From Yoonia sp. (lineage in GTDB: Bacteria > Pseudomonadota > Alphaproteobacteria > Rhodobacterales > Rhodobacteraceae), in NCBI RefSeq assembly GCF_017854565.1, contig NZ_JAFMHJ010000002.1:62001-126000 (forward strand): 64,000 nucleotides of DNA, written 5' to 3'. The notes below the pieces were generated by a model. That model searched no databases and was not told where the DNA came from. It saw only the letters and a program-made list of their open reading frames with translations. This document shows positions 9,999 through 18,682 of the stretch, one piece after another. Position 1 is the stretch's first letter, and each line of letters starts with the position of its first letter. The position numbers and the translations under genes were made by a program.

Positions 9999-10557
9999 AC
10001 CAAAATGAAACGGGGCGGCGGTGTTGAAAATACGGTAGCCCAGACCGGGTAGGGGAACCGTGGCGCATCGGGGACCAGATGCAAGTGACCGGAATCAAGG
10101 TATTTCTTGACATGGCGGGCGGGCAGATACGCCGCCGCGCGCCGGTTGACGATATATTCCGCCACCAGCACCATCTCGGCGGCCAATCCGGGCCGCAACT
10201 GCGGCATATTAAGGCAGGCCGACCGTCATGATCCCCTCGGTCAGAAACCGGGGTCAGACGATCGGGCATGCCCAGTTCCGCACGGATATTCAAATCCAGC
10301 ACCGCCGTCTCAAGCGCGTCAATCCCGCGAAACCCCAAACGCGGATGATCGACAGTGCGTACCGCTCGAACGCGCGGCCCGCACTGGTCCGCATCGCCCC
10401 GCCTTGGGCCGGGTGAACACCGCTTTGCCCAATGTGCCTTCTACCCGCTTACGCCGGAGCGAACCGCCGATTGCGTCACAAAAAGCCGCTCGGACGCCGA
10501 GACGAACGATCCGATTGCGGCCACCTAGAGAAAGGTCTCGAGCAGGGTAATATCCAT
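9995..10557 (-). pseudogene. LysR-family transcriptional regulator pseudogene
   Basis: The minus strand from an ATG at 10557 reads MDITLLETFL, then an in-frame TAG (10525-10527), then VAAIGSFVSASERLFVTQSAV, the helix-turn-helix of a LysR regulator. A second stop follows (GVSG*). In shifted frames, pieces of the effector domain continue: GIDALETAVLDLNIRAELGMPDRLT, then TEGIMTVGL in another frame, then PQLRPGLAAEMVLV joined directly to a C-terminal RRAAAYLPARHVKKYL segment. At least two nonsense mutations, frameshifts and internal deletions are visible, leaving about 560 bp instead of ~900. The reading frames cannot yield a working regulator. Family assignment is firm; the former target is unknown. 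Confidence 0.85.
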
Positions 10558-10643
10558 GGCCCGCCCATGCGTATTCCCCATGACAAGCGCAATGAATGAA
10601 CCCTGAACCATATCAGTGGCCGCAGATCGGACCCGGCCGATTT

Positions 10644-11114
10644 TTACCCTTGGGCGCCTTTGCGATACGCGTCCTCGATATCCTCGGCGAATTCCAGCAC
10701 CCGTGCCTTGAAGCGTTTGGTCAGCTTGCCCTTGGCCAGCTTCATTGATTGCAGCAACAGCCGGGCGGTCAACGTTCTGGCGCGCAGGTCAATCATCAAG
10801 ATCACGCGCGTCCGCGTCGGCGACAATGCGATCAGCTCCAGCTGCGTTTCCGCCGTCAGCCCATCAGACAACGTATGAACCCGGTATGTCTCGGGCGGTT
10901 GCAGCGCGCTCAGCGTGGCCTGTATCCGCCGTTCACGCCCGCGAAACTTGAGCGCAGCCTCCCAGATGCTGCCGATCTGCGCCGGGCCATCGTCCAGCCG
11001 CTTGATCTGGGCGCCTTGCCGCAGAGCGCGCCGCTCAAACCCGGCGAAATCACTGACTTTGGCAAAGACATGGTCAATCGGGGCGTCAATATCTTCGCGG
11101 GTGCTGAATTTCAT
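10644..11114 (-). CDS. SRPBCC-fold (START-like) protein
   Basis: This 156 aa protein matches the polyketide-cyclase/SRPBCC pattern. It has an N-terminal strand with IDAPIDHVFAKVSDFAGFERRA, a central beta-sheet (GSIWEAALKFRGRERRIQATLS) and a long C-terminal helix (about 118-152). Such proteins form a hydrophobic pocket for a lipid-like ligand; no ligand or reaction can be named. There is no signal peptide. It lies 48 bp downstream of nudC on the same strand and may share its transcript. GGA stands 8 nt before the ATG. Confidence 0.8.
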   Translation of the reverse strand: MKFSTREDIDAPIDHVFAKVSDFAGFERRALRQGAQIKRLDDGPAQIGSIWEAALKFRGRERRIQATLSALQPPETYRVHTLSDGLTAETQLELIALSPTRTRVILMIDLRARTLTARLLLQSMKLAKGKLTKRFKARVLEFAEDIEDAYRKGAQG

Positions 11115-11162
11115 CGTTTTCGTCCAAACCTGATTGATGGGCTTGTTATTAGATCATCAGGA

Positions 11163-12113
11163 TTAATCAAGCCTGTCGGCCAGCCAGTTTTGCAGCAGAA
11201 AATGGGCAATCGCGCCTTTGCGGGCTGGCAGGATGCGCGGATGCTGCCCGGCAAACGCCTGCGCAAGGTCTTCGCGGCTGACCCACATGGCATCTTCGAT
11301 CTCGGTTGGGTCAATCGTCAGTTCCGTACCCAGTGCATCGCCCGCACAGCCCAACATCAACGATGCGGGAAACGGCCACGGCTGGCTGGCCAGATAGCGG
11401 ACCGACCCCACCCGCACGCCTGCCTCTTCGAACACCTCGCGGCGCACGGCGGCCTCTATCGTCTCGCCGGGTTCGACAAAACCGGCCAGCAGGGAATACA
11501 TTCCATCGGGCCAGCCCGGCGAACGGCCCAGCAAGACGGAATTCCCATGGGTGATCAGCATGATTACAACCGGGTCGGTGCGCGGGAAATGGTGGGCGTC
11601 ACAGGCCGCACAATCGCGCTGCCAGCCGGCCATCGCCACGTCGCTTTCGGCACCGCATCGGGCGCAAAAACGATGCGACATATGCCATACCATGATAGCT
11701 TTGGCAGTGGCGGCCAGTTCGGCATCGCGCGGCGTCAAACGTGTCATCACGCTGCGCAATTCCGCAAAAATCACACCGTCCGGCATCGCCGGATGCTGCT
11801 GCTGCGACGGGTCCAGAAAGGTATCTATATGGGTCAGGTCAAGATCGGGCGGCACCCAGCCCGACAAATCGGCCGCAAACACCGGCCCATCTGCGTCACG
11901 GCCCAGCAAGATCAGCGCAGCGTCGGCATCGGCCATGACCGGATGATCCAGCGGCACCCGCACCAGCGCGTCGTCCACGATCATCGGCTTGCCGCGCCAC
12001 AACATGATCGCCCGAGCATCGGGCTGCGCACGCAATTCATCGGCCCGCCCGCGCCATTCCGCCGCGCGGTCAAGGCCGGACCCACCAAAAGTCACTGTTT
12101 CTGCAATCTTCAT
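11163..12113 (-). CDS. nudC: NAD(+)/NADH pyrophosphatase NudC (also NAD-decapping)
   Basis: Nudix hydrolase that cleaves NADH to NMNH and AMP and, in characterised relatives, removes NAD caps from RNA. An N-terminal domain is followed by a zinc ribbon (CARCG and CAAC pairs) and the Nudix box GFVEPGETIEAAVRREVFEE. The NudC hallmark SQPWPFPASLM comes about 50 residues later. The length of 316 aa is normal. The ATG at 12113 is preferred over the TTG three codons upstream. It diverges from the cpdB-like gene with about 90 bp between starts. Confidence 0.94.
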   Translation of the reverse strand: MKIAETVTFGGSGLDRAAEWRGRADELRAQPDARAIMLWRGKPMIVDDALVRVPLDHPVMADADAALILLGRDADGPVFAADLSGWVPPDLDLTHIDTFLDPSQQQHPAMPDGVIFAELRSVMTRLTPRDAELAATAKAIMVWHMSHRFCARCGAESDVAMAGWQRDCAACDAHHFPRTDPVVIMLITHGNSVLLGRSPGWPDGMYSLLAGFVEPGETIEAAVRREVFEEAGVRVGSVRYLASQPWPFPASLMLGCAGDALGTELTIDPTEIEDAMWVSREDLAQAFAGQHPRILPARKGAIAHFLLQNWLADRLD

Positions 12114-12202
12114 GCGACGCAAATGCCACGTCCCCGATTGGAGTTCAATTTTTTCCGCGCTATGACGGTGGTAAGGATCGCATTTCAGCCTATGGTTGCG
12201 CT

Positions 12203-14074
12203 ATGAACGTGAAAGGCCCCGAATTGAACACGGTTGATGTGCGCAGGGCTCTCCCGCGCGCGCGGCTGCGCATATTAGAGACGACGGATCTGCATATGCA
12301 GCTTCTGGCCTATGATTATTTCGGCGACCATGCCGATGCACATACCGGGCTGATCCACCTCGCCGACCAGATCGAAACGCTGCGTTCCGGGCCGGACGAT
12401 ACCGCGTTATTGTTCGACAACGGCGACTTTATTCAGGGCAATCCGCTGGCTGACTATATCGCCACCAACGGCACCGGCGGGCAGACGCACCCGATGGTCG
12501 CGGCGCTTAATACGTTGGCATATGATGCGGTCGCGCTTGGCAACCACGAATTCAACTATGGCCTGCCCTTTCTTGAAAACGCGCTGAAAGACGCGTGTTT
12601 TCCGATCATCTGCGCCAATATCGCGCAACGCCACGGCGCGCCGATTGCCCAGCCCTTCGTGATTCTGGAACGTGATCTGCCCTGTGATGACGGCATGACA
12701 CGCAGGCTGAAGATTGGCGTGACCGGCTTTGTGCCGCCGCAAATCACGATCTGGGACCAGTCGATCCTGGACGGCGCGCTGGAAACCGACGACATCATCG
12801 CGTCGGCCCAAAAGGTTATCCCCCTGATCAAGGCGGCCGGTGCCGATATCATCGTGGCGCTGTGTCATTCGGGCATCGGGGCGACCGACCACATCGTGTA
12901 CATGGAAAACGCCGCCGTGCCGCTGGCCGCTGTTGCCGGGATCGACGTGATCCTGAGCGGCCACACCCACGAAGTATTCCCCGGTGACAGTCGCAGCCCC
13001 TGTCATGCGGTAGACCCCGACCGTGGCACCCTGCACGGCAAACCGGCGGTCATGGCAGGTTTTTACGGCAATTACCTTGGCATCATCGACTTGCAACTGG
13101 CCCATGACAGCGACGGTTGGCAGGTCATGGCGCACTCTGTTCGCCTGCAGGAAGGGGCGGCGATGGACACGCGCAGCCCGCTGCAACAGACCCTGACCGA
13201 TCAGGTGCAGGCGGCACATCTTGCCACGCTCGCGCATATCAGACAGCCGATCGCCAGGACCGAAGTCGCGATCCACAGCTACTTTGCCACGATTGCGCCG
13301 GACCTGACCCAGCAGCTTTTGGCACAGGCCCAGCAAAACGGCATCGCCGCGGCCATGGCCGACACCGCGCACCACGACCTGCCGATCCTGTCCGCCACCG
13401 CGCCATTCCGCTTTGGTGGCAGGGCCGGTCCGGGGCATTTCATCGACATCCCCCCCGGCACCGTTGCCCTGCGGGACGCGGCCGCCATCTATCCTTTTGC
13501 AAACAAACTCTGTGCGATCAGGCGCAGCGGGTCGGATATACGCAATTGGTTGGAACGGGCCGCCTCGCATTTCCGGCAGATCACACCGGGCCGCCACGAC
13601 CAGCCGCTGATCGACCAGCACCACCCGGCGTATAATTGCGACACCCTGTTTGGGCTGACCTATGAATTTGACCTGACCCAACCCGCGCGCTTCGGGCCCG
13701 ACGGCAGCATCCACAACCCCGACGCCAGCCGCCTGCGCAACTTGTGCTATCAAGGCAAGCCAGTGGCCTGTGACGATGCGTTTATCGTCGCCACGAACGG
13801 CTACCGCACCAACGGCGGCGGCGGCTTTCAGGGCGTTCCGAAAATCGACATTCTGTATACATCCGTGGAAACCACACGTGATGTGCTGGTCGCGTATCTG
13901 CGCGCCCTTGATACGGTTGCACAGCCCGCGACCCCGACATGGCAATTTACCCCGATCCCGAACACCGGCGCGGTTTTTCAATCTGCCCCGGCGGCCAAAC
14001 ATCACCTGCCCCATGGCATCACCCACGTCGGGCCGGACACCGATGGCTTTGACTGCTACCTCATCACGTTCTGA
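12203..14074 (+). CDS. cpdB: 2',3'-cyclic-nucleotide 2'-phosphodiesterase/3'-nucleotidase (CpdB family)
   Basis: Two-domain 5'-nucleotidase-family enzyme that opens cyclic 2',3'-nucleotides and removes 3'-phosphates. The metallophosphoesterase half shows the dimetal motifs DLHM (29-32), DNGDF, GNHEFNYG, CHSG and GHTHEVFP. The C-terminal substrate-binding half contains LCAIRRSGSDIRNWLE and TNGYRTNGGGGF. The length of 623 aa is near CpdB. Unusually, no signal peptide is visible at the N-terminus (MNVKGPELNTVDVRR), although characterised CpdB proteins are periplasmic. Either this one is cytoplasmic or it is exported by another route. No strong ribosome binding site is seen before the ATG. Confidence 0.9.
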   Translation: MNVKGPELNTVDVRRALPRARLRILETTDLHMQLLAYDYFGDHADAHTGLIHLADQIETLRSGPDDTALLFDNGDFIQGNPLADYIATNGTGGQTHPMVAALNTLAYDAVALGNHEFNYGLPFLENALKDACFPIICANIAQRHGAPIAQPFVILERDLPCDDGMTRRLKIGVTGFVPPQITIWDQSILDGALETDDIIASAQKVIPLIKAAGADIIVALCHSGIGATDHIVYMENAAVPLAAVAGIDVILSGHTHEVFPGDSRSPCHAVDPDRGTLHGKPAVMAGFYGNYLGIIDLQLAHDSDGWQVMAHSVRLQEGAAMDTRSPLQQTLTDQVQAAHLATLAHIRQPIARTEVAIHSYFATIAPDLTQQLLAQAQQNGIAAAMADTAHHDLPILSATAPFRFGGRAGPGHFIDIPPGTVALRDAAAIYPFANKLCAIRRSGSDIRNWLERAASHFRQITPGRHDQPLIDQHHPAYNCDTLFGLTYEFDLTQPARFGPDGSIHNPDASRLRNLCYQGKPVACDDAFIVATNGYRTNGGGGFQGVPKIDILYTSVETTRDVLVAYLRALDTVAQPATPTWQFTPIPNTGAVFQSAPAAKHHLPHGITHVGPDTDGFDCYLITF

Positions 14075-14113
14075 CCGCTTGCACCCGCGCGCGCGCCGCC
14101 CTATATGACGGTC

Positions 14114-14206
14114 GAGAGGTTGGCGCGGGCGAGCGCCTCGCCAACTTGGTCAGATCCGGAAGGAAGCAGCCATAACGAGCCCCGCTTGGGTCGTTGTCAG
14201 CCTCTC
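14114..14206 (+). ncRNA. ffs: Signal recognition particle RNA, small (4.5S) bacterial type
   Basis: The conserved domain IV loop sequence GATCCGGAAGGAAGCAGCC, with the GGAA tetraloop, is present at about 14153-14171. The ends GAGAGG (14114-14119) and CCTCTC (14201-14206) pair to close the hairpin, giving about 93 nt. This RNA binds Ffh, whose gene is at 58082, to form the particle that targets nascent membrane proteins. In many bacteria it lies next to dnaX-ybaB-recR, which starts 2.2 kb downstream here. Exact ends are estimated from pairing. The remaining 226 bp to the rsgA start hold no recognisable gene. Confidence 0.93.
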
Positions 14207-14432
14207 ACCTCAGTCATTCCGCCCTCCGGGGCAGAATTTCAGCGTCGCCTTGCCAAGACGCATTTCCCCCAGTCCTTGCAGTCCAAAATATGGCGCGCGC
14301 CCAATGCCCCTGCCCGGTATGTGCCTACTGGCATTCTTTGCGTTCCATCGTCCGGTTTGTACTGGTAGCTTGCACGCACCAGCCACCTTCACGCATTGGA
14401 CCCACCTTCATGCACCGGACAAGGACACGCCT

Positions 14433-15464
14433 TTGACAAATCTCACCCGTGACGCGCTTGGCTGGAAGCCCTTCTATATGTCCCAGCTTGAGATTGAAGA
14501 GCTGGAAACCCTGATGCCCGCGCGAATCGCCACGGTGCACCGCGCGCGGGTTGTGGCGTTTTCCGAAATTGGCACGCTTGAACTCACGCTTGATCCGGGC
14601 AAATCAGCGGGCGAAATCGCGGTGGGTGACTGGGTCTTGGCCGCCCCGGTCGAACACCGCCTTGTGCGGGTGCTGGACCGGCAAACGACGCTGACGCGCG
14701 GCACCGAATACCATAGCGGCGAAAAGCAACTGATCGCGGCCAACATCGACACGCTGTTCATCACCACGTCCTGCAACGCGGATTTCAACGTGGCGCGGCT
14801 GGAACGCTATCTGGCGCTGGCCCATGACGCGTTGATCACCCCGGTCATTCTGCTGACCAAAGCGGATCAAACCGACGATCCTGACAGCTATGTCACCAAG
14901 GCCCGCGCGCTTGGCCGCGATCTGGAGGTGGTGGCGATCAACGCCAAATCACCCGAGGTGATCACCCATCTGGCCCCGTGGTGCGGCAAGGGGCAGACCG
15001 TCGCGCTGGCCGGGTCATCCGGCGTCGGCAAGACGACGATCGCCAACGCGCTGACCGGGGGCAATGCAGCCACCCAAACCATCCGCGAAGATGACGCCCG
15101 CGGGCGTCACACCACCACAGGCCGGTCGCTGCATCATTTGCCGACGGGCGGCTGGCTGATTGATACCCCCGGCATGCGTGGTCTTGGCGTGGCCGAAGTC
15201 GGTTTCGGCATCGACGCCACGTTCCCCGAGATCTCGGAATTGGCCGATCAGTGCCGGTTCCGGGATTGCGAACACGACAGCGAACCGGGCTGCGCGATAC
15301 AAGCGGCGATCAAAAGCGGGGCCATCGACCCCGAACGTCTCAAGCGGTTCCAGAAACTGACCCGTGAAAATCGGCAGGCGTCCGAAACCATTGCCCAAGC
15401 GCGTGATCGGTCGCGCAAACTGGGCAAGACGATCAAAGGCGCGCTGGCCAAAAAACGGCGTTAG
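14433..15464 (+). CDS. rsgA: Ribosome small-subunit-dependent GTPase RsgA
   Basis: Circularly permuted GTPase that helps late maturation of the 30S subunit. An N-terminal OB-fold (about 30-100) precedes the permuted G domain. G4 TKAD (142-145) comes first, then G1 GSSGVGKT (194-201) and G3 DTPGMRG. A C-terminal zinc module holds CRFRDCEHDSEPGC. I chose a TTG start at 14433 because AAGGA lies 7 nt upstream and it yields the usual length (343 aa). Frames reaching further upstream run through intergenic sequence next to ffs. An ATG at 14478 is a weaker alternative. The gene ends facing the phosphatase gene across a palindromic repeat. Confidence 0.93.
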   Translation: MTNLTRDALGWKPFYMSQLEIEELETLMPARIATVHRARVVAFSEIGTLELTLDPGKSAGEIAVGDWVLAAPVEHRLVRVLDRQTTLTRGTEYHSGEKQLIAANIDTLFITTSCNADFNVARLERYLALAHDALITPVILLTKADQTDDPDSYVTKARALGRDLEVVAINAKSPEVITHLAPWCGKGQTVALAGSSGVGKTTIANALTGGNAATQTIREDDARGRHTTTGRSLHHLPTGGWLIDTPGMRGLGVAEVGFGIDATFPEISELADQCRFRDCEHDSEPGCAIQAAIKSGAIDPERLKRFQKLTRENRQASETIAQARDRSRKLGKTIKGALAKKRR

Positions 15465-15545
15465 GAGGGTCTTCTGCCCCTACTGGCGGGCCACGGACGC
15501 GACGTCATACACCAGGCCCTGGCGCGGAGCAGCGTTGCGCGCGCC

Positions 15546-15577
15546 AAGTAAGGTGGATCATGATCCACCCCACGCTG
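15546..15577. repeat. Copy a of the GTAGGGTGGGTC-type palindromic repeat
   Basis: GGTGGATCA and TGATCCACC form a perfect 18-bp palindrome (15552-15569) flanked by TAA and CCACGC, matching the other copies at 24384, 39623, 54250 and 61209. It lies between the convergent rsgA and phosphatase genes. The phosphatase stop codon (15558-15560) is inside the palindrome. Confidence 0.75.
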
Positions 15578-16058
15578 AAACATCTGACCGCGCCCAGGCC
15601 ATCTGCGCGTCGGTTTCAATGGCACAGGGCCGCACCTGACGCAGCCGGAGCAAAGCGATGTCGGCATCTTCGCCTGCGGCAATCATCAGCCGCAGCACCA
15701 TCAGCCCCGACCGGCCACAGCCGCCCAGGCAATGCACCAACACCCGGCCATCTTGCCCCAGGACACCCAGCGTCTGATCGCGGACGGCGCACCAGTCCAC
15801 CCCCTGAGGCACACCGAAATCCGGCACCGGCAGATGTACCCATGCGATACCGGCATCGGCCAGATCCGCCCCAAGGCACCCCGCGCCCTTGCCCGCCAAC
15901 TCTGCCTGCGATGTCATCGTGATCACCAGCGCCGGTGCCCAGCCCAGCAGGAGGCGCCAATCCGCAGCATAATCGCCGCCCCGGCCCGGCATCGGGCTGA
16001 TTGCCAGGGTCCCGCCGCCCACCGACAGGGGATGGATCGCAAACTCAGGCTGTCCCAT
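15558..16058 (-). CDS. Dual-specificity/tyrosine-type protein phosphatase
   Basis: Small cysteine-based phosphatase (about 166 aa). The P-loop HCLGGCGRSG fits HC-X5-R-(S/T), with Cys110 as nucleophile and Arg116 binding phosphate. Asp80 in LPVPDFGVP is the likely general acid. No signal peptide or membrane segment is seen, so it is cytoplasmic; its substrate is unknown. The start at 16058 has GGGG 5 nt upstream; an ATG 15 bp earlier is less well placed. The last residues (AWGGS) and the stop codon are encoded by the inserted palindromic repeat, so the C-terminus was probably altered by that element. Confidence 0.85.
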   Translation of the reverse strand: MGQPEFAIHPLSVGGGTLAISPMPGRGGDYAADWRLLLGWAPALVITMTSQAELAGKGAGCLGADLADAGIAWVHLPVPDFGVPQGVDWCAVRDQTLGVLGQDGRVLVHCLGGCGRSGLMVLRLMIAAGEDADIALLRLRQVRPCAIETDAQMAWARSDVSAWGGS

Positions 16059-16251
16059 GCGCGCCCCGCACATCAGCGGTTGCGTGACCGGGCCCTGATT
16101 TCGCGGCTTTCCGACAAATCACGGCCCGCCTGCGCCGATGATCGGCAAGATGTGTCATTGGATCTCTCATGCGTGTTGCGAACCCGGGTTGGTACCGTAT
16201 TTTGCTAATCCAATGCCGCGCAATCCGCAACGGCGACGGTATAATAGCGCC

Positions 16252-16452
16252 ATGACCGAAAACACCGACCCTGCCACGACACGCACCCAATGGGCCAACG
16301 ACCGCAGCCCGCTGTTGCAGCATCCTCAGCAGCATGCCTTTTGGCGCGCCGGCCACGGGCGTGGTCCTTTGGTCGCTCTAGAACGGTGGACGCGCGGCGC
16401 GCTGGCGCTTAGTCTCGATCAACATCCGAATCCCTGCCAAAGGCCACCATGA
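16252..16452 (+). CDS. Small conserved-looking protein of unknown function overlapping dnaX
   Basis: An open frame of 66 codons (MTENTDPATTRTQWANDRS...) ends in a TGA that overlaps the ATG of dnaX (ATGA at 16449-16452). That overlap is typical of translational coupling. The central part AFWRAGHGRGPLVALERW has protein-like composition with several aromatic residues. No Shine-Dalgarno site is evident, but TATAAT stands at 16240-16245, so a leaderless or very short-leader transcript is conceivable. I do not recognise the family. It may also be a chance frame in the dnaX leader. The 190 bp before it hold no gene that I can support. Confidence 0.45.
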   Translation: MTENTDPATTRTQWANDRSPLLQHPQQHAFWRAGHGRGPLVALERWTRGALALSLDQHPNPCQRPP

Positions 16453-18212
16453 CCGACAAACCCGCCTATCAAGTCCTCGCCCGGAAATACCGGCCTGAAA
16501 CCTTTGTCGATCTGGTCGGGCAGGATGCGATGGTGCGCACCTTGAAAAACGCCTTTGCGGCGGACCGGATCGCGCAGGCCTTCATCATGACGGGCATCCG
16601 CGGGACCGGCAAAACCACGACCGCGCGGATCATCGCCAAGGGGATGAACTGCATCGGCCCCGATGGCACCGGCGGCCCCACGACCGACCCCTGCGGGCAA
16701 TGCGAACCGTGCCGCGCCATCATGGAAGGGCGGCATGTCGATGTAATGGAAATGGACGCAGCGTCCAACACCGGCGTCGCCAACATCCGCGAGATCATCG
16801 ATTCTGTCCACTACCGGGCGGCCAGTGCCCGCTACAAAGTCTACATCATCGACGAAGTACACATGCTGTCCACGGGCGCGTTCAACGCCCTTCTGAAAAC
16901 GCTCGAAGAACCCCCCGCCCACGTCAAATTCATCTTTGCCACGACCGAAATCCGCAAGGTGCCGGTCACCGTCCTGTCGCGCTGCCAGCGGTTTGACCTG
17001 CGCCGCATCGAACCCGAGGTCCAGATCGCCCTGTTGCGCAAAATTGCGACCAGCGAAGGCGCTGAGATCAGCGATGATGCCCTTGCCCTGATCACCCGCG
17101 CCGCCGAAGGCTCTGCCCGCGATGCAACGTCGCTGCTGGATCAGGCCATCAGCCACGGCGCGGGCGAAACCACGGCCGATCAGGTCCGCGCAATGCTGGG
17201 CCTTGCCGACAGGGGCAGGGTGTTGGACCTGTTCGATATGATCCTGCGCGGCGAAGCTGCCGCCGCCCTGACCGAACTTGGCGGCCAGTATGCCGATGGT
17301 GCCGATCCGATGGCGGTGCTGCGCGATCTCGCCGAGGTGTGCCATTGGATCAGCGTCATCAAGATCACCCCCGAAGCCGCCGAGGACCCGACAATCGGCC
17401 CCGATGAGCGTACCCGTGGACAGGCGATGGCCGCACAGCTGCCGATGCGGGTGATGTCGCGCATGTGGCAAATGCTGCTCAAGGCGCTGGAAGAGGTGGC
17501 GATGGCGCCCAATGCCATGATGGCGGCCGAAATGGCCGTGATCCGGCTGACCCATGTGGCCGATCTGCCCACGCCGGATGAGCTGATCCGCAAATTGCAG
17601 GATGCGACACCACCGGCCACCAGCGGCGGCCCTTCTGGCGGACGGCCCGCACCCACCGGCGGCGGCACCACCACCAACGCCATGTCGCAGACCCCCGCGC
17701 CAACCCACGCCGGGCCGGGTGGCACCGCGTCATCCGGGGCGCAGACTGCGGTGGCGCTGTCGACAGAGGCCCTGCATCACTATGCAAGGTTCGAAGACGT
17801 CGTCGCGCTGATCCGGGCACACCGGGATGTGAAATTGCTGGTCGAAGTCGAAACCGGCCTGCGGCTGGTCACCTATCAACCCGGCCGCATCGAGGTACAG
17901 CCGACGCCACAGGCCGCCACAGATCTGGCCGGGCGCCTTGGATCGCGGCTGCAGGCGTGGACCGGCAACCGCTGGACGATCACGGTGGTCAATGCCGGCG
18001 GTGAACCGACGATCGCCGAAGTCCGCGACGCTGCCGAAAACGCGGTTCGCCAGCAGGCAGAACAGCACCCCTTGGTTCAGGCCGTGATCAAGGCGTTTCC
18101 CAATGCGCGGATCACCGATATCCGCACCCAGGCCGATATGGCACAGGAGGCATTGGCAGACGCCCTGCCCGAAGTGGACGATGAATGGGATCCGTTCGAC
18201 AGCGACGGGTAG
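16449..18212 (+). CDS. dnaX: DNA polymerase III subunits gamma/tau
   Basis: Clamp-loader ATPase that loads the beta clamp and, as tau, tethers the polymerase cores. The AAA+ domain has Walker A GIRGTGKT (49-56), the zinc cysteines C68, C82, C85 and C88, Walker B DEVH (135-138) and a sensor segment FATTEIRKVP. A Pro/Gly/Thr-rich linker (about 388-435) leads to the tau-specific C-terminal part, which ends in an acidic tail. The length of 587 aa is usual for alphaproteobacteria. It heads the conserved block dnaX-ybaB-recR. I did not see a clear programmed frameshift site for gamma. Confidence 0.96.
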   Translation: MTDKPAYQVLARKYRPETFVDLVGQDAMVRTLKNAFAADRIAQAFIMTGIRGTGKTTTARIIAKGMNCIGPDGTGGPTTDPCGQCEPCRAIMEGRHVDVMEMDAASNTGVANIREIIDSVHYRAASARYKVYIIDEVHMLSTGAFNALLKTLEEPPAHVKFIFATTEIRKVPVTVLSRCQRFDLRRIEPEVQIALLRKIATSEGAEISDDALALITRAAEGSARDATSLLDQAISHGAGETTADQVRAMLGLADRGRVLDLFDMILRGEAAAALTELGGQYADGADPMAVLRDLAEVCHWISVIKITPEAAEDPTIGPDERTRGQAMAAQLPMRVMSRMWQMLLKALEEVAMAPNAMMAAEMAVIRLTHVADLPTPDELIRKLQDATPPATSGGPSGGRPAPTGGGTTTNAMSQTPAPTHAGPGGTASSGAQTAVALSTEALHHYARFEDVVALIRAHRDVKLLVEVETGLRLVTYQPGRIEVQPTPQAATDLAGRLGSRLQAWTGNRWTITVVNAGGEPTIAEVRDAAENAVRQQAEQHPLVQAVIKAFPNARITDIRTQADMAQEALADALPEVDDEWDPFDSDG

Positions 18213-18298
18213 TTTTCCAGACCGACACGGCGTCATCCCCTTGTCCAGCAGCACGCCAGACCATATCTTCAGCCCAACCTCAAAACAGGAGAACCGAC

Positions 18299-18643
18299 AT
18301 GCTCAAAGGATTAGGCGGGCTTGGCGATATGGCCAAGATGATGAAGCAAGCACAGGAAATGCAGGGCAAAATGGCCCAGATGCAGGACGAGCTTGGGAAT
18401 GTGTTGGTCGAAGGGGTCAGCGGCGCCGGTCTGGTCAAGGCAACGGCAACCGCCAAAGGCGAGCTGAAAGGCCTTGATATCGACCCATCAATCTTCAATG
18501 GCGAAGACAAAGAAGTCGTCGAAGACCTGATCCTGGCCGCTATCAAAGACGCGCAAAGCAAAGCGTCCGAGCGGGCACAAGAAGAAATGGCAAAGATGGC
18601 CGAAGGCCTTGGCCTGCCAGCCGGGACGAAACTGCCCTTTTAA
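18299..18643 (+). CDS. ybaB: YbaB/EbfC nucleoid-associated protein
   Basis: Small dimeric DNA-binding protein (114 aa) that coats DNA in characterised relatives. The N-terminus MLKGLGGLGDMAKMMKQAQ leads into a long helix (about 10-40), followed by the beta segment (GLVKATATAKGELKGLDIDP) and a C-terminal helix. The start at 18299 is fixed by AGGAGA 6 nt upstream. It lies 86 bp after dnaX and 39 bp before recR, the order conserved in many bacteria. Its function in recombination or chromosome structure is inferred from the family. Confidence 0.95.
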   Translation: MLKGLGGLGDMAKMMKQAQEMQGKMAQMQDELGNVLVEGVSGAGLVKATATAKGELKGLDIDPSIFNGEDKEVVEDLILAAIKDAQSKASERAQEEMAKMAEGLGLPAGTKLPF

Positions 18644-18682
18644 GCGTAAACGCATTTTTCGCGGCCCCAGTGATTGGACACC

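Noticed and set aside
10107-10550. Plus-strand frame across the LysR remnant
   Set aside because: Only the minus strand shows family motifs; this frame is Arg/Pro-rich noise.
12407-14026. Long open frame opposite the cpdB-like gene (539 codons, minus strand)
   Set aside because: Low-complexity Arg/Gly/His/Val composition without motifs; the plus-strand enzyme carries all metallophosphoesterase motifs.
14250-14432. N-terminal extension of rsgA with a hydrophobic stretch (LLAFFAFHRPVC)
   Set aside because: RsgA is cytoplasmic and of normal length from the TTG at 14433, which has a ribosome binding site; the extension is intergenic sequence.
16419-17708. Long open frame opposite dnaX (429 codons, minus strand)
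   Set aside because: It is a mirror of dnaX codon bias in high-GC DNA, rich in Gly/Arg/His with no family motif, while dnaX on the plus strand is unmistakable.
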